Assembly: GCA_016783965.1 (NCBI GenBank)
Contig: JADHVO010000003.1
Span: forward strand, 1 to 64,000
Length of the DNA stretch: 64,000 bases
DNA from: Alphaproteobacteria bacterium
GTDB taxonomy: Bacteria > Pseudomonadota > Alphaproteobacteria > Micropepsales > Micropepsaceae
Reading direction: 5' to 3'
Made by a program: the position numbers and the translations under genes. Each line of letters opens with the position of its first letter. Position 1 is the stretch's first letter. Of this stretch, positions 38,601 through 47,326 are shown piece by piece. Under the pieces are notes generated by a model that was given only the letters and a program-made list of their open reading frames with translations, had not been told where the DNA came from and made no database searches.

Positions 38601-40735
38601 GGTCCGACTGGGATAGAGAGATGGGCAATTGCTTCCGGCACGGCAACGCCGGCTCCACTGAAAATCTCACCGGCCGATTTTTTGTCTAGCGCCATCAATG
38701 TGCGCACGAGTTCACGCAGGAGCTTGCCGTGTTCGGCAAGCAAGGCGGTTTCAGCGCGGGTGAGGATATCCGCACTTAACTCGGATCGAATCAGGGCGAC
38801 GACTGCCGCGCGGCGCCAAGATCCGTGGATTCCCGGTTGGCTCAACCGACTCAACAACGATGTCCAAGAGTCCGCGTTGTCACTGTCTTCGATGGCGAGA
38901 CGCGCCGACAGTTCTACGCCGCGGAATAAACTTGCCGGCGCCGGCCGCGAAAGTGGCAGCGCGGAAACCTTGTTGGCATCTTCATGAAGCAAATTGGCGA
39001 CCGCCCAATCGCGGAAGACGTCGTGGCGAAACGTCATTCGCTCGCCTTCTAGGTCCCGCAGCGTGCCGCTTTTCACGAGACCCTCGAGCGGTTGGCTGAG
39101 ATAGCCCGACGTCGGCAAGGGGCCGATCTCTCCCGAGAGCGACTTCTCCGCGAGTTCACGCAGTATTCGCGTGCGATCACGCGCGCCAGCGGACGTTCCA
39201 TCACCGGTGCGCCACCAAAGTCGCGCCATTTCCGTTTCGGTTCGCGCCGCTTCGGCCCCCTGTCCGAGCTGCACCAGCCAATCAAGACGAAACAGGTTGC
39301 GCACGACTTCGCGCGCGGGATGACCGTCCGCTAGAAGCGGACCGAGTTGTGGTGCTGCACTTCGTAGCTCTACAATTTCAGCGTCCGTCAATTCATCAAT
39401 CGTGACAACAGGGGCGCGACCAAGCGTGTTCAGCGCGTCGGCTGGCAGCCAACTCGGCTCCTCCGTTCCGAAGGAACGCCGTGCGGTAACCACCACCTTG
39501 AAGCCCGGGATCGACGCGGCTTCCTGTATCAGATCGCGGGCAGTCGCTTGTGCAGGCGGCTCGAAGAAATCGACGCCGTCGAGAAACAGCACAGCCCCGC
39601 CTGATGCGGCAACATCGCTGAGCAATTCCCGGGCGCTGCCATCGAAACCCAGGACATCGCGCATGGCCACCCAACCGCGCGGGATTGTGCGAACCGGAGA
39701 TAATGCAATGACATGGGCTTCGATGCCGATCTGATCCGCCAAGGCCCGCAGGATGCCGGATTTGCCGACGCCGCCATCGCCGCGAATCTCCACATAGCGG
39801 CCCGCGTCCAGACTTGCGTTGACCAGTGCCAACCTGCTGTGACGGGCGAGCTTGGCTTCACCAACCCGATCGCGGATATCGTTCAACGCATGGCGCGACG
39901 CTTCAAAGAGGACCGCGCGTGCAGCGTCGTGCCGGCGCACCCCTGCCAATCTCAGGCCGTGCTTGCTGACCAATCTCTCCCGCAACGTATCGGCGGTGAT
40001 CTCGCCGCCATGCGTCGACAGTTCCTGGGCGGTGTCGCATAGCACCGACCACAACGCTCCAGCCTTCCCGCGCTCGCTCGCGTCGAGTGCCTGCGCGCAG
40101 CGGTCCCGGACCAGAGTCTCGGTTTGCCCTCCAACGGTGAGGAAATCAAAGGCGAGGATCTGCAGCTTGCGCAATATCCGCCACACCGTCACATCATCCG
40201 CCGGCGCCTCAGATTCTGCGAGGTGGCCGCGCAATGTCTCGACAAAGGTCCGCATCGCCTCGTTGGATGTCCCGGCGCGATTGAGTTTGCGGAAGAACGT
40301 GTCAGCGCTTTCGCAGTCCCTGGCCCACAGCAATACCTCCTGATACGCCCCGTCGATTTTCCAGGACGTGCGCGCTGTCGCAATCGCCATCACATAGTCG
40401 TCGGCGGTGTCCAACTTGCCGGCTTTCACAGCATCGGCGATTTGCGACGCCACCTTGCGAAACACCGCGTCGCCAGGGCTGAAAGAAACTGTCCGCTTGA
40501 CCTGAATGTCAGCGATGGCACCGCGCCCCGTGGCCAGCGCCGCGTGCACGATTACATCATCGAGCGGAAACCCCTCCCCGGCACCTTGAAACTGGACGCC
40601 CGCAATTCTTCCGCCAGGCAGACCTCGCGGTTCGCTGTCCAAGAGCAAAGCGAGCAGGTAGTAGCCGCCCACCTTGGCTTCAAAGTGCGCGCCCGCAGGT
40701 CCGCTCCCGCTGGGGCTTGTGGGGGTGTTCGTCAT
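35615..40735 (-). CDS. Avs-like antiviral protein: N-terminal PD-(D/E)xK nuclease plus STAND-type NTPase
   Basis: 1706 aa. Residues 1-110 are a restriction-endonuclease fold of the Cap4/DUF4297 kind: FEAKVGGYY (E19), DD59-60 and IQVK (Q78, K80), the D-QxK catalytic pattern. A STAND/AAA-type NTPase follows, Walker A GDGGVGKS at 319-326 and Walker B VLFLDGVD at 382-389, then a winged-helix-like segment near 560-600 (MTFRHDVFRDWAVANLL). About 1100 helical residues complete the protein without recognisable TPR motifs. This plan (effector, NTPase, long sensor) is that of Avs proteins, which detect phage proteins and cut DNA. No cyclase is present, so it is not CBASS. Minus strand with the TM protein and SIR2 gene upstream. 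Confidence 0.72.
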   Translation of the reverse strand: MTNTPTSPSGSGPAGAHFEAKVGGYYLLALLLDSEPRGLPGGRIAGVQFQGAGEGFPLDDVIVHAALATGRGAIADIQVKRTVSFSPGDAVFRKVASQIADAVKAGKLDTADDYVMAIATARTSWKIDGAYQEVLLWARDCESADTFFRKLNRAGTSNEAMRTFVETLRGHLAESEAPADDVTVWRILRKLQILAFDFLTVGGQTETLVRDRCAQALDASERGKAGALWSVLCDTAQELSTHGGEITADTLRERLVSKHGLRLAGVRRHDAARAVLFEASRHALNDIRDRVGEAKLARHSRLALVNASLDAGRYVEIRGDGGVGKSGILRALADQIGIEAHVIALSPVRTIPRGWVAMRDVLGFDGSARELLSDVAASGGAVLFLDGVDFFEPPAQATARDLIQEAASIPGFKVVVTARRSFGTEEPSWLPADALNTLGRAPVVTIDELTDAEIVELRSAAPQLGPLLADGHPAREVVRNLFRLDWLVQLGQGAEAARTETEMARLWWRTGDGTSAGARDRTRILRELAEKSLSGEIGPLPTSGYLSQPLEGLVKSGTLRDLEGERMTFRHDVFRDWAVANLLHEDANKVSALPLSRPAPASLFRGVELSARLAIEDSDNADSWTSLLSRLSQPGIHGSWRRAAVVALIRSELSADILTRAETALLAEHGKLLRELVRTLMALDKKSAGEIFSGAGVAVPEAIAHLSIPVGPAWRRLILWTLARADRLPGAAIPDIAELLTDYASAMWALDPIVPEIVAQLHTWLMEIEGARISDDGARGALFGGGLAYDRQQPLREYLRSSFLVFSSVTPELADQYVRFLLAAGRSGEHSAESVITSPGNLAKAAPKALAELTASTLIKMPERRRGSFATFAKPEAFTHADRQFLSPSPARGPFLELLMADPKEGLALVRRLVLHACTFGSRHTAATNDDAVDIELESGPRRFPFVQSYFWSRQGHYYSVVTALMALEAWAHLRIDAGEDVGAVIADVLGDEEVPAAYLLVIVDLILSHWPKSRTAARPFVGSPELLAWDRSRQTYDGMGDMALFGEKEPTGKVNRASLKKRASRGTLLEQVLPHYAFGKQLDTEAVRKRLEGARTRLGPYGPDADFGDPHFMVQVALNQIDRANYQARTLKDHEGNDQTIYAYVSPRDEAEHLAAMQARAAPRMRDANIRAEIALVLNDRSKQSADLAGRAAVWAQDAQARGEEQQDFDHSILIAALLLMRDGDDTQRTKHGAWARAQFDAAAVQREDPVHRMRNGLQFNPLGLATAGLVLAARHGAGLADARPLLELAVKGDPAAAHGFGAFLDDLAAIDPRLPKAVIRCAFVGNIRPRLKHYDAKGNEDEVRRRQVAEWRDAALSAEWSWLQGQGPESAWPDFPDAELGVRAKTYVGGAGPNRRRQPRAEAEYYADHQANAVWLSKLMGAGWAAPEWLQGIAHHYRTWTSNLNGAGREVDLELSHAPDEWNRAYYRLVARSLSGHDPAAIDALCLEPVMGLPDEPFLDVAAALLLPLDVVYFDDKGLAAADLLRIRTRFTERLKTTSQWQRFAANPGYGIPYHLDGALGAIFLCQNGFRTPPECYVTAIGMERTAPFIPLLTELAIATPSLFVALAVLSTVNVSPEFPFVAYAVKAIEACMAAYPNDVKLWVDYGAGDKFCGWLAGVLRRDGFASIEEEGLRAAIEKIISDLIRLGVSAATVIERELLGMAA

Positions 40736-40812
40736 GCCCTCATCCAGGGACGCTCGACGATGAACTATTCGGCCATCGCTCCTCTGCGCATGCAGCGATC
40801 TTTCTGCACATC

Positions 40813-41379
40813 CTATCCCAATCTGATTGGCTGGAGGACGGGAGGCTCGGCGAAGATCGTATTCGGACCCTCCCCGACGGGACTCACGGTGTAAGTGCGG
40901 TTGAGAAGAATACGGCCGCCAGCGGCGACGGCGACTTCAACTTGGGCCTCCCGCAACACCCACTCGCCCGTGCCGTCCGGCACGAGAAACATCACACCGA
41001 TCAAAGCATCCTGACCGTCCGCTGGTATCAGCTTCACCGGGCCCGAGCCGTCGATGTAGTAGCCATCGAATTCCCATCGGACGTAGCCGCCGCTGACCAT
41101 GGGCGCGGGGTTGATCGCGGGACGTCCTGGAATCAGGCGGACACTCAGCGTCTTGACCGTGACCTGGACGTTTACAGCCTGATGCGTGAATTCCGGCGCG
41201 TAGTGGAATTCGAGACGCAAAGCGTTCGGCATCCAGCGCGACGTGACGATCCGCAGGCGCGCCAACGCTGCTTGTTTGCGCTTCTCCAGCCGTTTCCAGA
41301 CCGGTCCGCCGACCGCGATCGCTATAGTGGCAAGCACACCCAATGCCCCGACAAGTACTCCTGCCCATTCCGCACTCAT
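40813..41379 (-). CDS. Small membrane-anchored protein between two defence genes
   Basis: 188 aa. One N-terminal transmembrane helix (AGVLVGALGVLATIAIAVGGPVW), a short basic stretch (KRLEKRKQAALARLRIV) and a beta-rich cytosolic domain (VRWEFDGYYIDGSGP, WVLREAQVEVAVA). Start at 41379 with AAGGAAAAGGCC before it. No family known. It lies 77 bases upstream of the nuclease-NTPase and 215 downstream of the SIR2 gene, on the same strand, so may be a third part of the system: anchor, effector or regulator. Pore formation cannot be inferred from one helix. Confidence 0.6.
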   Translation of the reverse strand: MSAEWAGVLVGALGVLATIAIAVGGPVWKRLEKRKQAALARLRIVTSRWMPNALRLEFHYAPEFTHQAVNVQVTVKTLSVRLIPGRPAINPAPMVSGGYVRWEFDGYYIDGSGPVKLIPADGQDALIGVMFLVPDGTGEWVLREAQVEVAVAAGGRILLNRTYTVSPVGEGPNTIFAEPPVLQPIRLG

Positions 41380-41594
41380 GGCCTTTTCCTTCGTATCCGC
41401 CGAGACGCCGGCAACCCGCGGCAACGCAGCCTAACCAAAACGGAACAGACTGGGAACTATCGCCGGAAACCCGCATCGGAAAACCTCGTAACCTCTTGAT
41501 ATAGAAAGGGGCCTGCCGAGAACCGGCGGGCGGTCGCAAGGTCACTTTCGGAGACGGCTACAGCAAACCTAATGGGACTGCTCCCGGCGGCGAT

Positions 41595-44500
41595 TTAACC
41601 GTTCATGTCGGGATCGTCGTTCCCGTCGTCGGCGGCAAAACGCACTTCGGGCAGCGGGTCTTGCCGGGCATCGCGCAGCCAGTCGGTTATCGTGCCGTGG
41701 TCCAAGCCCATGGCCTTCAATTGGCGGACCAACTTCACGCACTCCACCCGCACCAAGGAGGCTGACACCGCTTTTCGACTTTCCAAATCGATGTCCGCGT
41801 ACCGCGTGCTGAGTCTTAGATCTTCGAGAATTTGCAATAGCCGCGCCTTGTCGCGGTCTTGCAGCACTCCGGCCCGAAGCAAGCGCCGCATAGCATCGAG
41901 CAAGGGATGCACGCTGTCCTTTTGCCCAACCTCCAAAATGGAAATCACGCGCTCGATCAGAAGCGGAGGGATGGCTTGCGTTTCTGATGTGAGTTCAGAC
42001 CAACGCTGGATTGCGCCACAGGCGCCTGCGACATGTTCAAAATTCGAGGCGGCAATCCCGCGCCGGATGACAGCAACGATGTCATCGGTGCAGATGCCGG
42101 CAGCACCCAGCCGCGCAAGACCGGCGATGGCGTGCCAAGATTTTGTTCTCTCGATGAAATCGAGCAGTGTTTGAGCCGTTGTCTCCGTCAGATCCGTTCT
42201 CGGCAATGCGGGCACAATGGCGTAGCCCAACACATCCCCAAGCCGCACCCGCATGCCATCGGTATAACTCTGGACAAACATGGCGTTGAAAGGGTCTTGC
42301 CGCGCGCTTTTCCACGGAGTCCAACTGGTCGCTTCCGCGAAAAGTTTTTGCGCCTCAGCCGCGGTCAACGGCAAGCCACTCACCGCGGCAACCTGCAGCG
42401 CCAGGACGTAGTTTTGGCGTTCCGAGATCGCGAGCGTGTCCAGTGGTGCCGGTGCGGTCACCACAGGGGCCAGTCCTGCTTCGTAATATCTGGCGCGAAG
42501 TCGAGACGCGACGTCGACGCTCTCCGGCGCGGGTATCTTCATGATGATGTTCGGCAGCAATCGCATACGTGCCGGCAGCGCAGGATTGCCGGTATCGACT
42601 TCTGACCACAGCGCACGCCCGAAGGCGGCGGCCTCTTCGTTCGTCAAAGCACGCCGCGTGACAAGATAGGCCAGACGCAGAACCGCTTCCTCGCGCGCCT
42701 CGCTATTCGCGGCTGCTATCAAATCCGCAATGCGATGGTCCCATTTCGCATCAGCGGCCGGGCGATTAGGGTCTGCCGGCCAAAACATGGTGATTGTGCT
42801 CGGCCAAAATCTCTCCGGGACGCCGATCTCGGACGCTAATGGAAAATCCAAAGCGTCCCATGCCAACGCGCCGCGCGCCGAGATCGGGACCGCCTCAGCG
42901 GAAAATCTCAGAAGCTCTCCGATGGCTTCCGTCAGCCAATAGTGACGAAGAGCCGGTTCTCGCGCCAGAACAACTGCACGCCGGAAGAGCGATGCTCCGA
43001 CGTCCGCGCGCATGCGCGGCGTCAACCGAGACAGCACCATGATCTGCAGACGAAGCTCGTCGATGGCGTTGCCCCTATCCCGTTCGGGATCCTGATCGGC
43101 AGATTTAAGGGCGTCGCTCCAATAGTCTACGGCGCTACTAACCGCTGTCAGCAACAGACTCCACGCCGGTTCGGACATCTGTGCAACGGCAATTCGACTG
43201 AAATAACGACGAAACGGATTGTCGAAATGGCTGTGCAGCGCGCGGATCAACCACACGTACCAAAAAAAACTCCCATCAAACGCCGCCCTTACGACATTGG
43301 TAGCGGCCCCGGCGGCAATGCTGACACTGTTGAGGCGAAGCGGAAGTCCAACCGTCTCTATGAGCTGATCTAACTCGTAAAAGGCAGCGAAGGCGCCTTC
43401 CGTCGTTCCGGTTTCGCGCGGTGGGCTCTCTCTATAATGCCCCGGTTCGAACATCGGAATGGCTTCAACAGATTCCTCCAAGCGTTTCGAAACGATGCTA
43501 TGGGCTGCTGCGTCGATCGCTTCGAGTTCTTCCGCGGGGTCGATGCTCGCCTGCTCGAACTCAGCCATGTCCGCCGGGTCGGGAATATTAAAATGGTAGT
43601 CGCGATCGATGACCCGGGACAGCCACTTGGCCCAACCGCGCTGTGACCGGATCGACAGCGAACTTCTGTCCAGCCTCTGCCGTCTTTCAAGATTCTGAGC
43701 CGCATCACTGATAAGCTTGTTGGCCAGCTTGAATTCGCCGATTTCGCTCAACAATGCAGCCCGCCGCAGCCACCAGATCGGCTCATCCGACTCCAACTGG
43801 GGCAGCAGAGCCTTTATGGTTTGGGGTTCAAAGCGATCGCGCGCGCGCAAGCAAAGCTGATATGACGCTTCCAGCTTGTGTTCTGTCGATGCGTCCGCGG
43901 TGGCGAGGATTGCGTCATGCCATTTTGCAAGGGCTTCGTCATCTTCGCCGATGCGCGCGGCACGCATCAGAGCAATTGCCATCTCGCAGCGCGTTGCGCC
44001 ATCAATGTCGGGAGAAGCTGATGAGGCCGCGTCCGCCAGAAGGGTCTGCAAAGTTTCGTCGAGGGGGACAAAGGCGGTCCTGCGGCGCCATAACAATTCC
44101 CGCAAGACCTGCACGCGACGGGGCGGGCTGAGTTTTTCAAGAACGGTCTTGCGAAGCAGCCAGTTCTCATCAACCGCAAATTTGAGTTGTTGACGAAACC
44201 GCCTCGGGCACACGAGCCAGCCCGGATACGTTTGCCGGTCCGCCTGCCAGACGTCGACGGTTTTGTTCAAAAGGTCCGCCGCGAGATCATCGTTCTTATG
44301 GACTTGTTCGTGCACCTCTAGTCCAGCGGACCCCATCGGATGCGCCGAAAGCGGTTGTGTGCGCCATTCATGCAGCGGCGGCGGCTTGAGATCCCGAAGC
44401 GCTCTAAAGAACAGCGCCGCCGCTGCCGCATATCGCTTTGGTTCGCTCACCTCGCGGACGGCCGGCGCCAGGTCGATGGGCGCTATGTTGTGCAACTCGA

Positions 44501-45254
44501 GAAAGCGGCGCGTAGCAGGCGCCAAATCCAAATTGTCTACGAGATAGATACGACGCGCACTGCCCCCCAGTTGGTCGCGAACCCAGCCCGCCCATTGCAA
44601 GAAGTTGGGATCATTGCCCGAGAACCCAATCAGACACAGTTCATTTTCGATGAACACCTGGCGCGCGAAATTGACAAAAGCGGCGTGCTTGGCCGGATAG
44701 GTGCGGTAGTCCTCTTCGGCGAAAATGAGCTGGCCGCCATGCCCCAGTGTTCCGTGCAACTTCACGATTCGCGGTGACCGCGCCCTGGGCAGATCTGACT
44801 CGGACCGCACGACTTCGTAAGATTGGCTCGACGCGCGATCTGCTGTGCGTTCCAGCAATGTGTCCCAATTGGTGGTGAGCACATCGGCCCAGGGCAATTC
44901 CATCAATTCGCCATGCAATACGCCGGGCTGCCAAGCCGCATCGGGAAACCGCTTGAGGATGAAATCATCCAATGCCGCCTGGCCCAAATAGCTGCGATAC
45001 TCTTCAGCCACACGAAGCGCATTTGCCGGTGCCTTGGTGGTGGTGTCACCGCGATATAGCTGCGCGGCCATGGCATCGATGAGCTCCGGCCACAATGGCG
45101 GCCTCGGCGTATCTGGCGCCGCGCACTCGGCATATTTGCTGAATCCGGCACCCACCAGAACCGCCGCTCCACGGGCGGTACCGTTTCGCCATAGTGCCCG
45201 GGCAAGCTGCTGTAAGAGCGGAAAGTCCGGAAGATCTGTAAGGCTGTCACTCAT
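41595..45254 (-). CDS. SIR2-domain defence protein (DSR-like NADase)
   Basis: 1219 aa. N-terminal SIR2 domain (residues about 20-290): GAGFS at 35-39, TTNWD with N129, and KLHG with H167, the residues that hydrolyse NAD in defence-associated sirtuins, then GFSGNDPNFLQW. The remaining 900 residues are helical with no named domain, as in DSR1/DSR2, where the C-terminal part senses a phage protein and activates NAD depletion. Starts 58 bases after the AbiEii gene. Whether its sensor recognises tail-tube or other phage proteins is unknown; overall similarity to DSR1/DSR2 outside SIR2 is not evident by eye. Confidence 0.78.
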   Translation of the reverse strand: MSDSLTDLPDFPLLQQLARALWRNGTARGAAVLVGAGFSKYAECAAPDTPRPPLWPELIDAMAAQLYRGDTTTKAPANALRVAEEYRSYLGQAALDDFILKRFPDAAWQPGVLHGELMELPWADVLTTNWDTLLERTADRASSQSYEVVRSESDLPRARSPRIVKLHGTLGHGGQLIFAEEDYRTYPAKHAAFVNFARQVFIENELCLIGFSGNDPNFLQWAGWVRDQLGGSARRIYLVDNLDLAPATRRFLELHNIAPIDLAPAVREVSEPKRYAAAAALFFRALRDLKPPPLHEWRTQPLSAHPMGSAGLEVHEQVHKNDDLAADLLNKTVDVWQADRQTYPGWLVCPRRFRQQLKFAVDENWLLRKTVLEKLSPPRRVQVLRELLWRRRTAFVPLDETLQTLLADAASSASPDIDGATRCEMAIALMRAARIGEDDEALAKWHDAILATADASTEHKLEASYQLCLRARDRFEPQTIKALLPQLESDEPIWWLRRAALLSEIGEFKLANKLISDAAQNLERRQRLDRSSLSIRSQRGWAKWLSRVIDRDYHFNIPDPADMAEFEQASIDPAEELEAIDAAAHSIVSKRLEESVEAIPMFEPGHYRESPPRETGTTEGAFAAFYELDQLIETVGLPLRLNSVSIAAGAATNVVRAAFDGSFFWYVWLIRALHSHFDNPFRRYFSRIAVAQMSEPAWSLLLTAVSSAVDYWSDALKSADQDPERDRGNAIDELRLQIMVLSRLTPRMRADVGASLFRRAVVLAREPALRHYWLTEAIGELLRFSAEAVPISARGALAWDALDFPLASEIGVPERFWPSTITMFWPADPNRPAADAKWDHRIADLIAAANSEAREEAVLRLAYLVTRRALTNEEAAAFGRALWSEVDTGNPALPARMRLLPNIIMKIPAPESVDVASRLRARYYEAGLAPVVTAPAPLDTLAISERQNYVLALQVAAVSGLPLTAAEAQKLFAEATSWTPWKSARQDPFNAMFVQSYTDGMRVRLGDVLGYAIVPALPRTDLTETTAQTLLDFIERTKSWHAIAGLARLGAAGICTDDIVAVIRRGIAASNFEHVAGACGAIQRWSELTSETQAIPPLLIERVISILEVGQKDSVHPLLDAMRRLLRAGVLQDRDKARLLQILEDLRLSTRYADIDLESRKAVSASLVRVECVKLVRQLKAMGLDHGTITDWLRDARQDPLPEVRFAADDGNDDPDMNG

Positions 45255-45312
45255 CTCGGGTCTAGCCTACCGATAGGTCCCACTCTTGAGCATTTGCAGT
45301 GTCGCGATAAGG

Positions 45313-46170
45313 TCACCCATCTTCGAACCCGTATTTTTTGAGCAGCTCAGGCGTCGTCGCCCAAGCTTTCCCCGGTATCTTGCCAATCACCGTCTCGAAG
45401 ACCCGCGCAAATGCACGTCGACCTGCCACATCGTCGAAACGTGCCCGTTCGTCGGCTGCCAGAAGCGGTTGAACGTCCGCCAAAAATCCGCGGCGCTCCA
45501 ATTTCTCGAACATGCGCTTTTCGGCTTCCCATCGCGGAATGGGCTTCTGCTTGACGTATTCGCCGAACATATCGACGGTTCGCTGCACATCGAGCTTTGG
45601 AAAAACGTCGAGCGCATGCGCAAGGTCGACCAGATCGCGTCCCTTGTTGCGTTGGAGTAAAGCCCGGAGCTTCGTTGATAGGACTTCCTCCTTCGAGAAG
45701 GTCGGAATATCGGCTGAGCCGGAGAACCATGGATTGTCGACTTTGAATGGCAGCGTCTGAGGAGCGTCAAACGGCGCAATCTCGACTTCATTGGTTTCGA
45801 TTTTCAAACGGATCGTGGATGAGCCGTCCTCCGCCGCGACCGTGTATCGGAGGGCCGGCGCGACCCGACTACGGAAATACTCGGGCTCGCCGAGCCACGA
45901 ATTCAGCAAATCGTGGACACGGTCCCATATGGGCTTCGATGGCCCGTCTTTGGTGCGCGTGAGATCGATGTCTTCGGAGTAGCGCAGCGGTTTTGGGAAA
46001 TGCAGCTTGTTGAGCGCGGTGCCGCCGCGGAAGCGCAACTCGTCACGCAAGAGCGGATCGCCAAAAAGCTCGACGAGCGCGCGCGCAATAATTAAGTCTT
46101 GCTCCACCTGCCGCGGTTCTGCCCAAGGTGCGACCTTCGACCAGGCGACGATGTTCTGCGTGGGAATCAT
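45313..46170 (-). CDS. abiEii: AbiEii-family nucleotidyltransferase toxin
   Basis: 285 aa. Nucleotidyltransferase motif RFRGGTALNKLHF followed by RYSEDIDLTRT, with a helical C-terminal domain. AbiEii toxins act by nucleotide transfer and cause growth arrest or abortive infection. Starts ATGA-overlapped with the antitoxin gene. Common on mobile elements. Confidence 0.9.
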   Translation of the reverse strand: MIPTQNIVAWSKVAPWAEPRQVEQDLIIARALVELFGDPLLRDELRFRGGTALNKLHFPKPLRYSEDIDLTRTKDGPSKPIWDRVHDLLNSWLGEPEYFRSRVAPALRYTVAAEDGSSTIRLKIETNEVEIAPFDAPQTLPFKVDNPWFSGSADIPTFSKEEVLSTKLRALLQRNKGRDLVDLAHALDVFPKLDVQRTVDMFGEYVKQKPIPRWEAEKRMFEKLERRGFLADVQPLLAADERARFDDVAGRRAFARVFETVIGKIPGKAWATTPELLKKYGFEDG

Positions 46171-47018
46171 TCGTCCGTCTCTGGCTGGCGCAGGACGTTT
46201 ACGCGCCAGCGCTCATTGCGTTCGATCGGTGTCACCGACGTCCCGGCTCCGCGCTTCGACGGTTCAAGCGCCACCCACGGCAAAGCTTTTGCTGTGGTCA
46301 GGCGATTGTGCAGCGCCTGCGCCCGCTCGGCATGTCCCAGGCGGTCGAGCAGATATCCCAGCCGTTGCGCACAAGCGCGATCAAAGTGCGCTGCCAGGAT
46401 TGCGAGCTTTTCGCCGTCGATGTTTGCGCCGAGATCAGCGATAGCCGTAGCGACGGCATCGATGCCGCCTGCGACATGAATATAGCGAAGCAGGTCGAAC
46501 GCCGTTAACTCGGGCGACGACACCTTCATGGTGCCGGTATCGGTCTTGCGCTCAACAACGCCGTCCCGCACAGACCGCGCGTCCTTACGGAAGTGAAAGG
46601 TGATCCACGAACGTCCCGCCCGGATCTTCGGCAATTGTCGATCCGTGATGACCTGAAATTCCATGACGGCATGATGCGTGGCGCCATGCAGCTCCGCAGC
46701 CTTGAGCAGGCCCACATAGTAGAACCTCCGCTCTTGGCGCATCAGGGCATCGATATACCAGGACGGCGGCGGCGCTTCCCACGAAAGGAATTGGGGCGGG
46801 ACGGTCACATAGAAGCCTTGGCGCGGATTGAAGAGCAGATGCCGCTTTTGCAGCCGCGCCGCCGCCTTCAAAAATCCGGCCTCCGTGATTCCGAGCGCCG
46901 CGATCGCCTCGTTGCGTGTGAACGCGACCCGGCCCTCCGATTGGAGAGTCGTCAGATACGCGGCGAGGCTGGAACGGGGGCTCTGCACCATATGAAAAAA
47001 TAGCCCAATAGTGTCCAT
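46167..47018 (-). CDS. abiEi: AbiEi-family antitoxin and autorepressor
   Basis: 283 aa. N-terminal winged-helix (SLAAYLTTLQSEGRVAFTRNEAIAALGITEAGFLKAAARLQKRH) and a C-terminal domain that counters AbiEii without direct binding (type IV). The ATG at 47018 lies inside a 24-bp repeat; an alternative start is M10 at 46991. Repeats upstream fit negative autoregulation. Confidence 0.88.
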   Translation of the reverse strand: MDTIGLFFHMVQSPRSSLAAYLTTLQSEGRVAFTRNEAIAALGITEAGFLKAAARLQKRHLLFNPRQGFYVTVPPQFLSWEAPPPSWYIDALMRQERRFYYVGLLKAAELHGATHHAVMEFQVITDRQLPKIRAGRSWITFHFRKDARSVRDGVVERKTDTGTMKVSSPELTAFDLLRYIHVAGGIDAVATAIADLGANIDGEKLAILAAHFDRACAQRLGYLLDRLGHAERAQALHNRLTTAKALPWVALEPSKRGAGTSVTPIERNERWRVNVLRQPETDE

Positions 47019-47096
47019 TTTTCAATATGATGCGGTCCTCGCAAAAGCGGCATATTCGAAAAGAACCCGAAACTGTCGATATTTCAATATAATGCG
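47011..47096 (-). promoter_or_regulatory. Two near-identical 24-bp direct repeats, abiEi operator
   Basis: TTTCAATATGATGCG at 47020-47034 and TTTCAATATAATGCG at 47082-47096; the match extends over 24 bases (47011-47034 and 47073-47096) with five differences. They are 62 bp apart, near six helical turns, and the first overlaps the abiEi start codon. AbiEi proteins repress their own promoter at repeats. Confidence 0.6.
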
Positions 47097-47118
47097 TAAC
47101 CCACGCAGTGCCGGCGTC

Positions 47119-47313
47119 GCCCGCTTCGCGGGCCGGGCCGTTGGCTACGCGCGAGACCAGTCGGTCTCGCCCCTGACGGGCGGCCGTCCCTGACGCAAAT
47201 CCGATTGAAGGTTTCGACCACCACGGAACGCGGCGGCGTGCAATCGAGGCAGAGGAAAGTTCCGCGCTCCGCGACGGGTTGGAGGTCGAGAGAGAGTCTG
47301 TCGGCCGCCCGTC
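47119..47313 (+). promoter_or_regulatory. Structured leader before the ParB-like gene
   Basis: Two perfect short hairpins (GCCCGC-TTC-GCGGGC at 47119-47133; GCGAGACC-AGTC-GGTCTCGC at 47151-47170), then a 12-bp inverted repeat GACGGGCGGCCG (47175-47186) with CGGCCGCCCGTC (47302-47313). The whole 47019-47326 gap is gene-free. A possible centromere-like site, terminator or leader. Confidence 0.5.
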
Positions 47314-47326
47314 CGGAGAGACTGCC

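Noticed and set aside
35615-40735. CBASS assignment for the DUF4297/Cap4-like nuclease
   Set aside because: No CD-NTase cyclase gene nearby and the nuclease is fused to an NTPase, which is the Avs-type plan.
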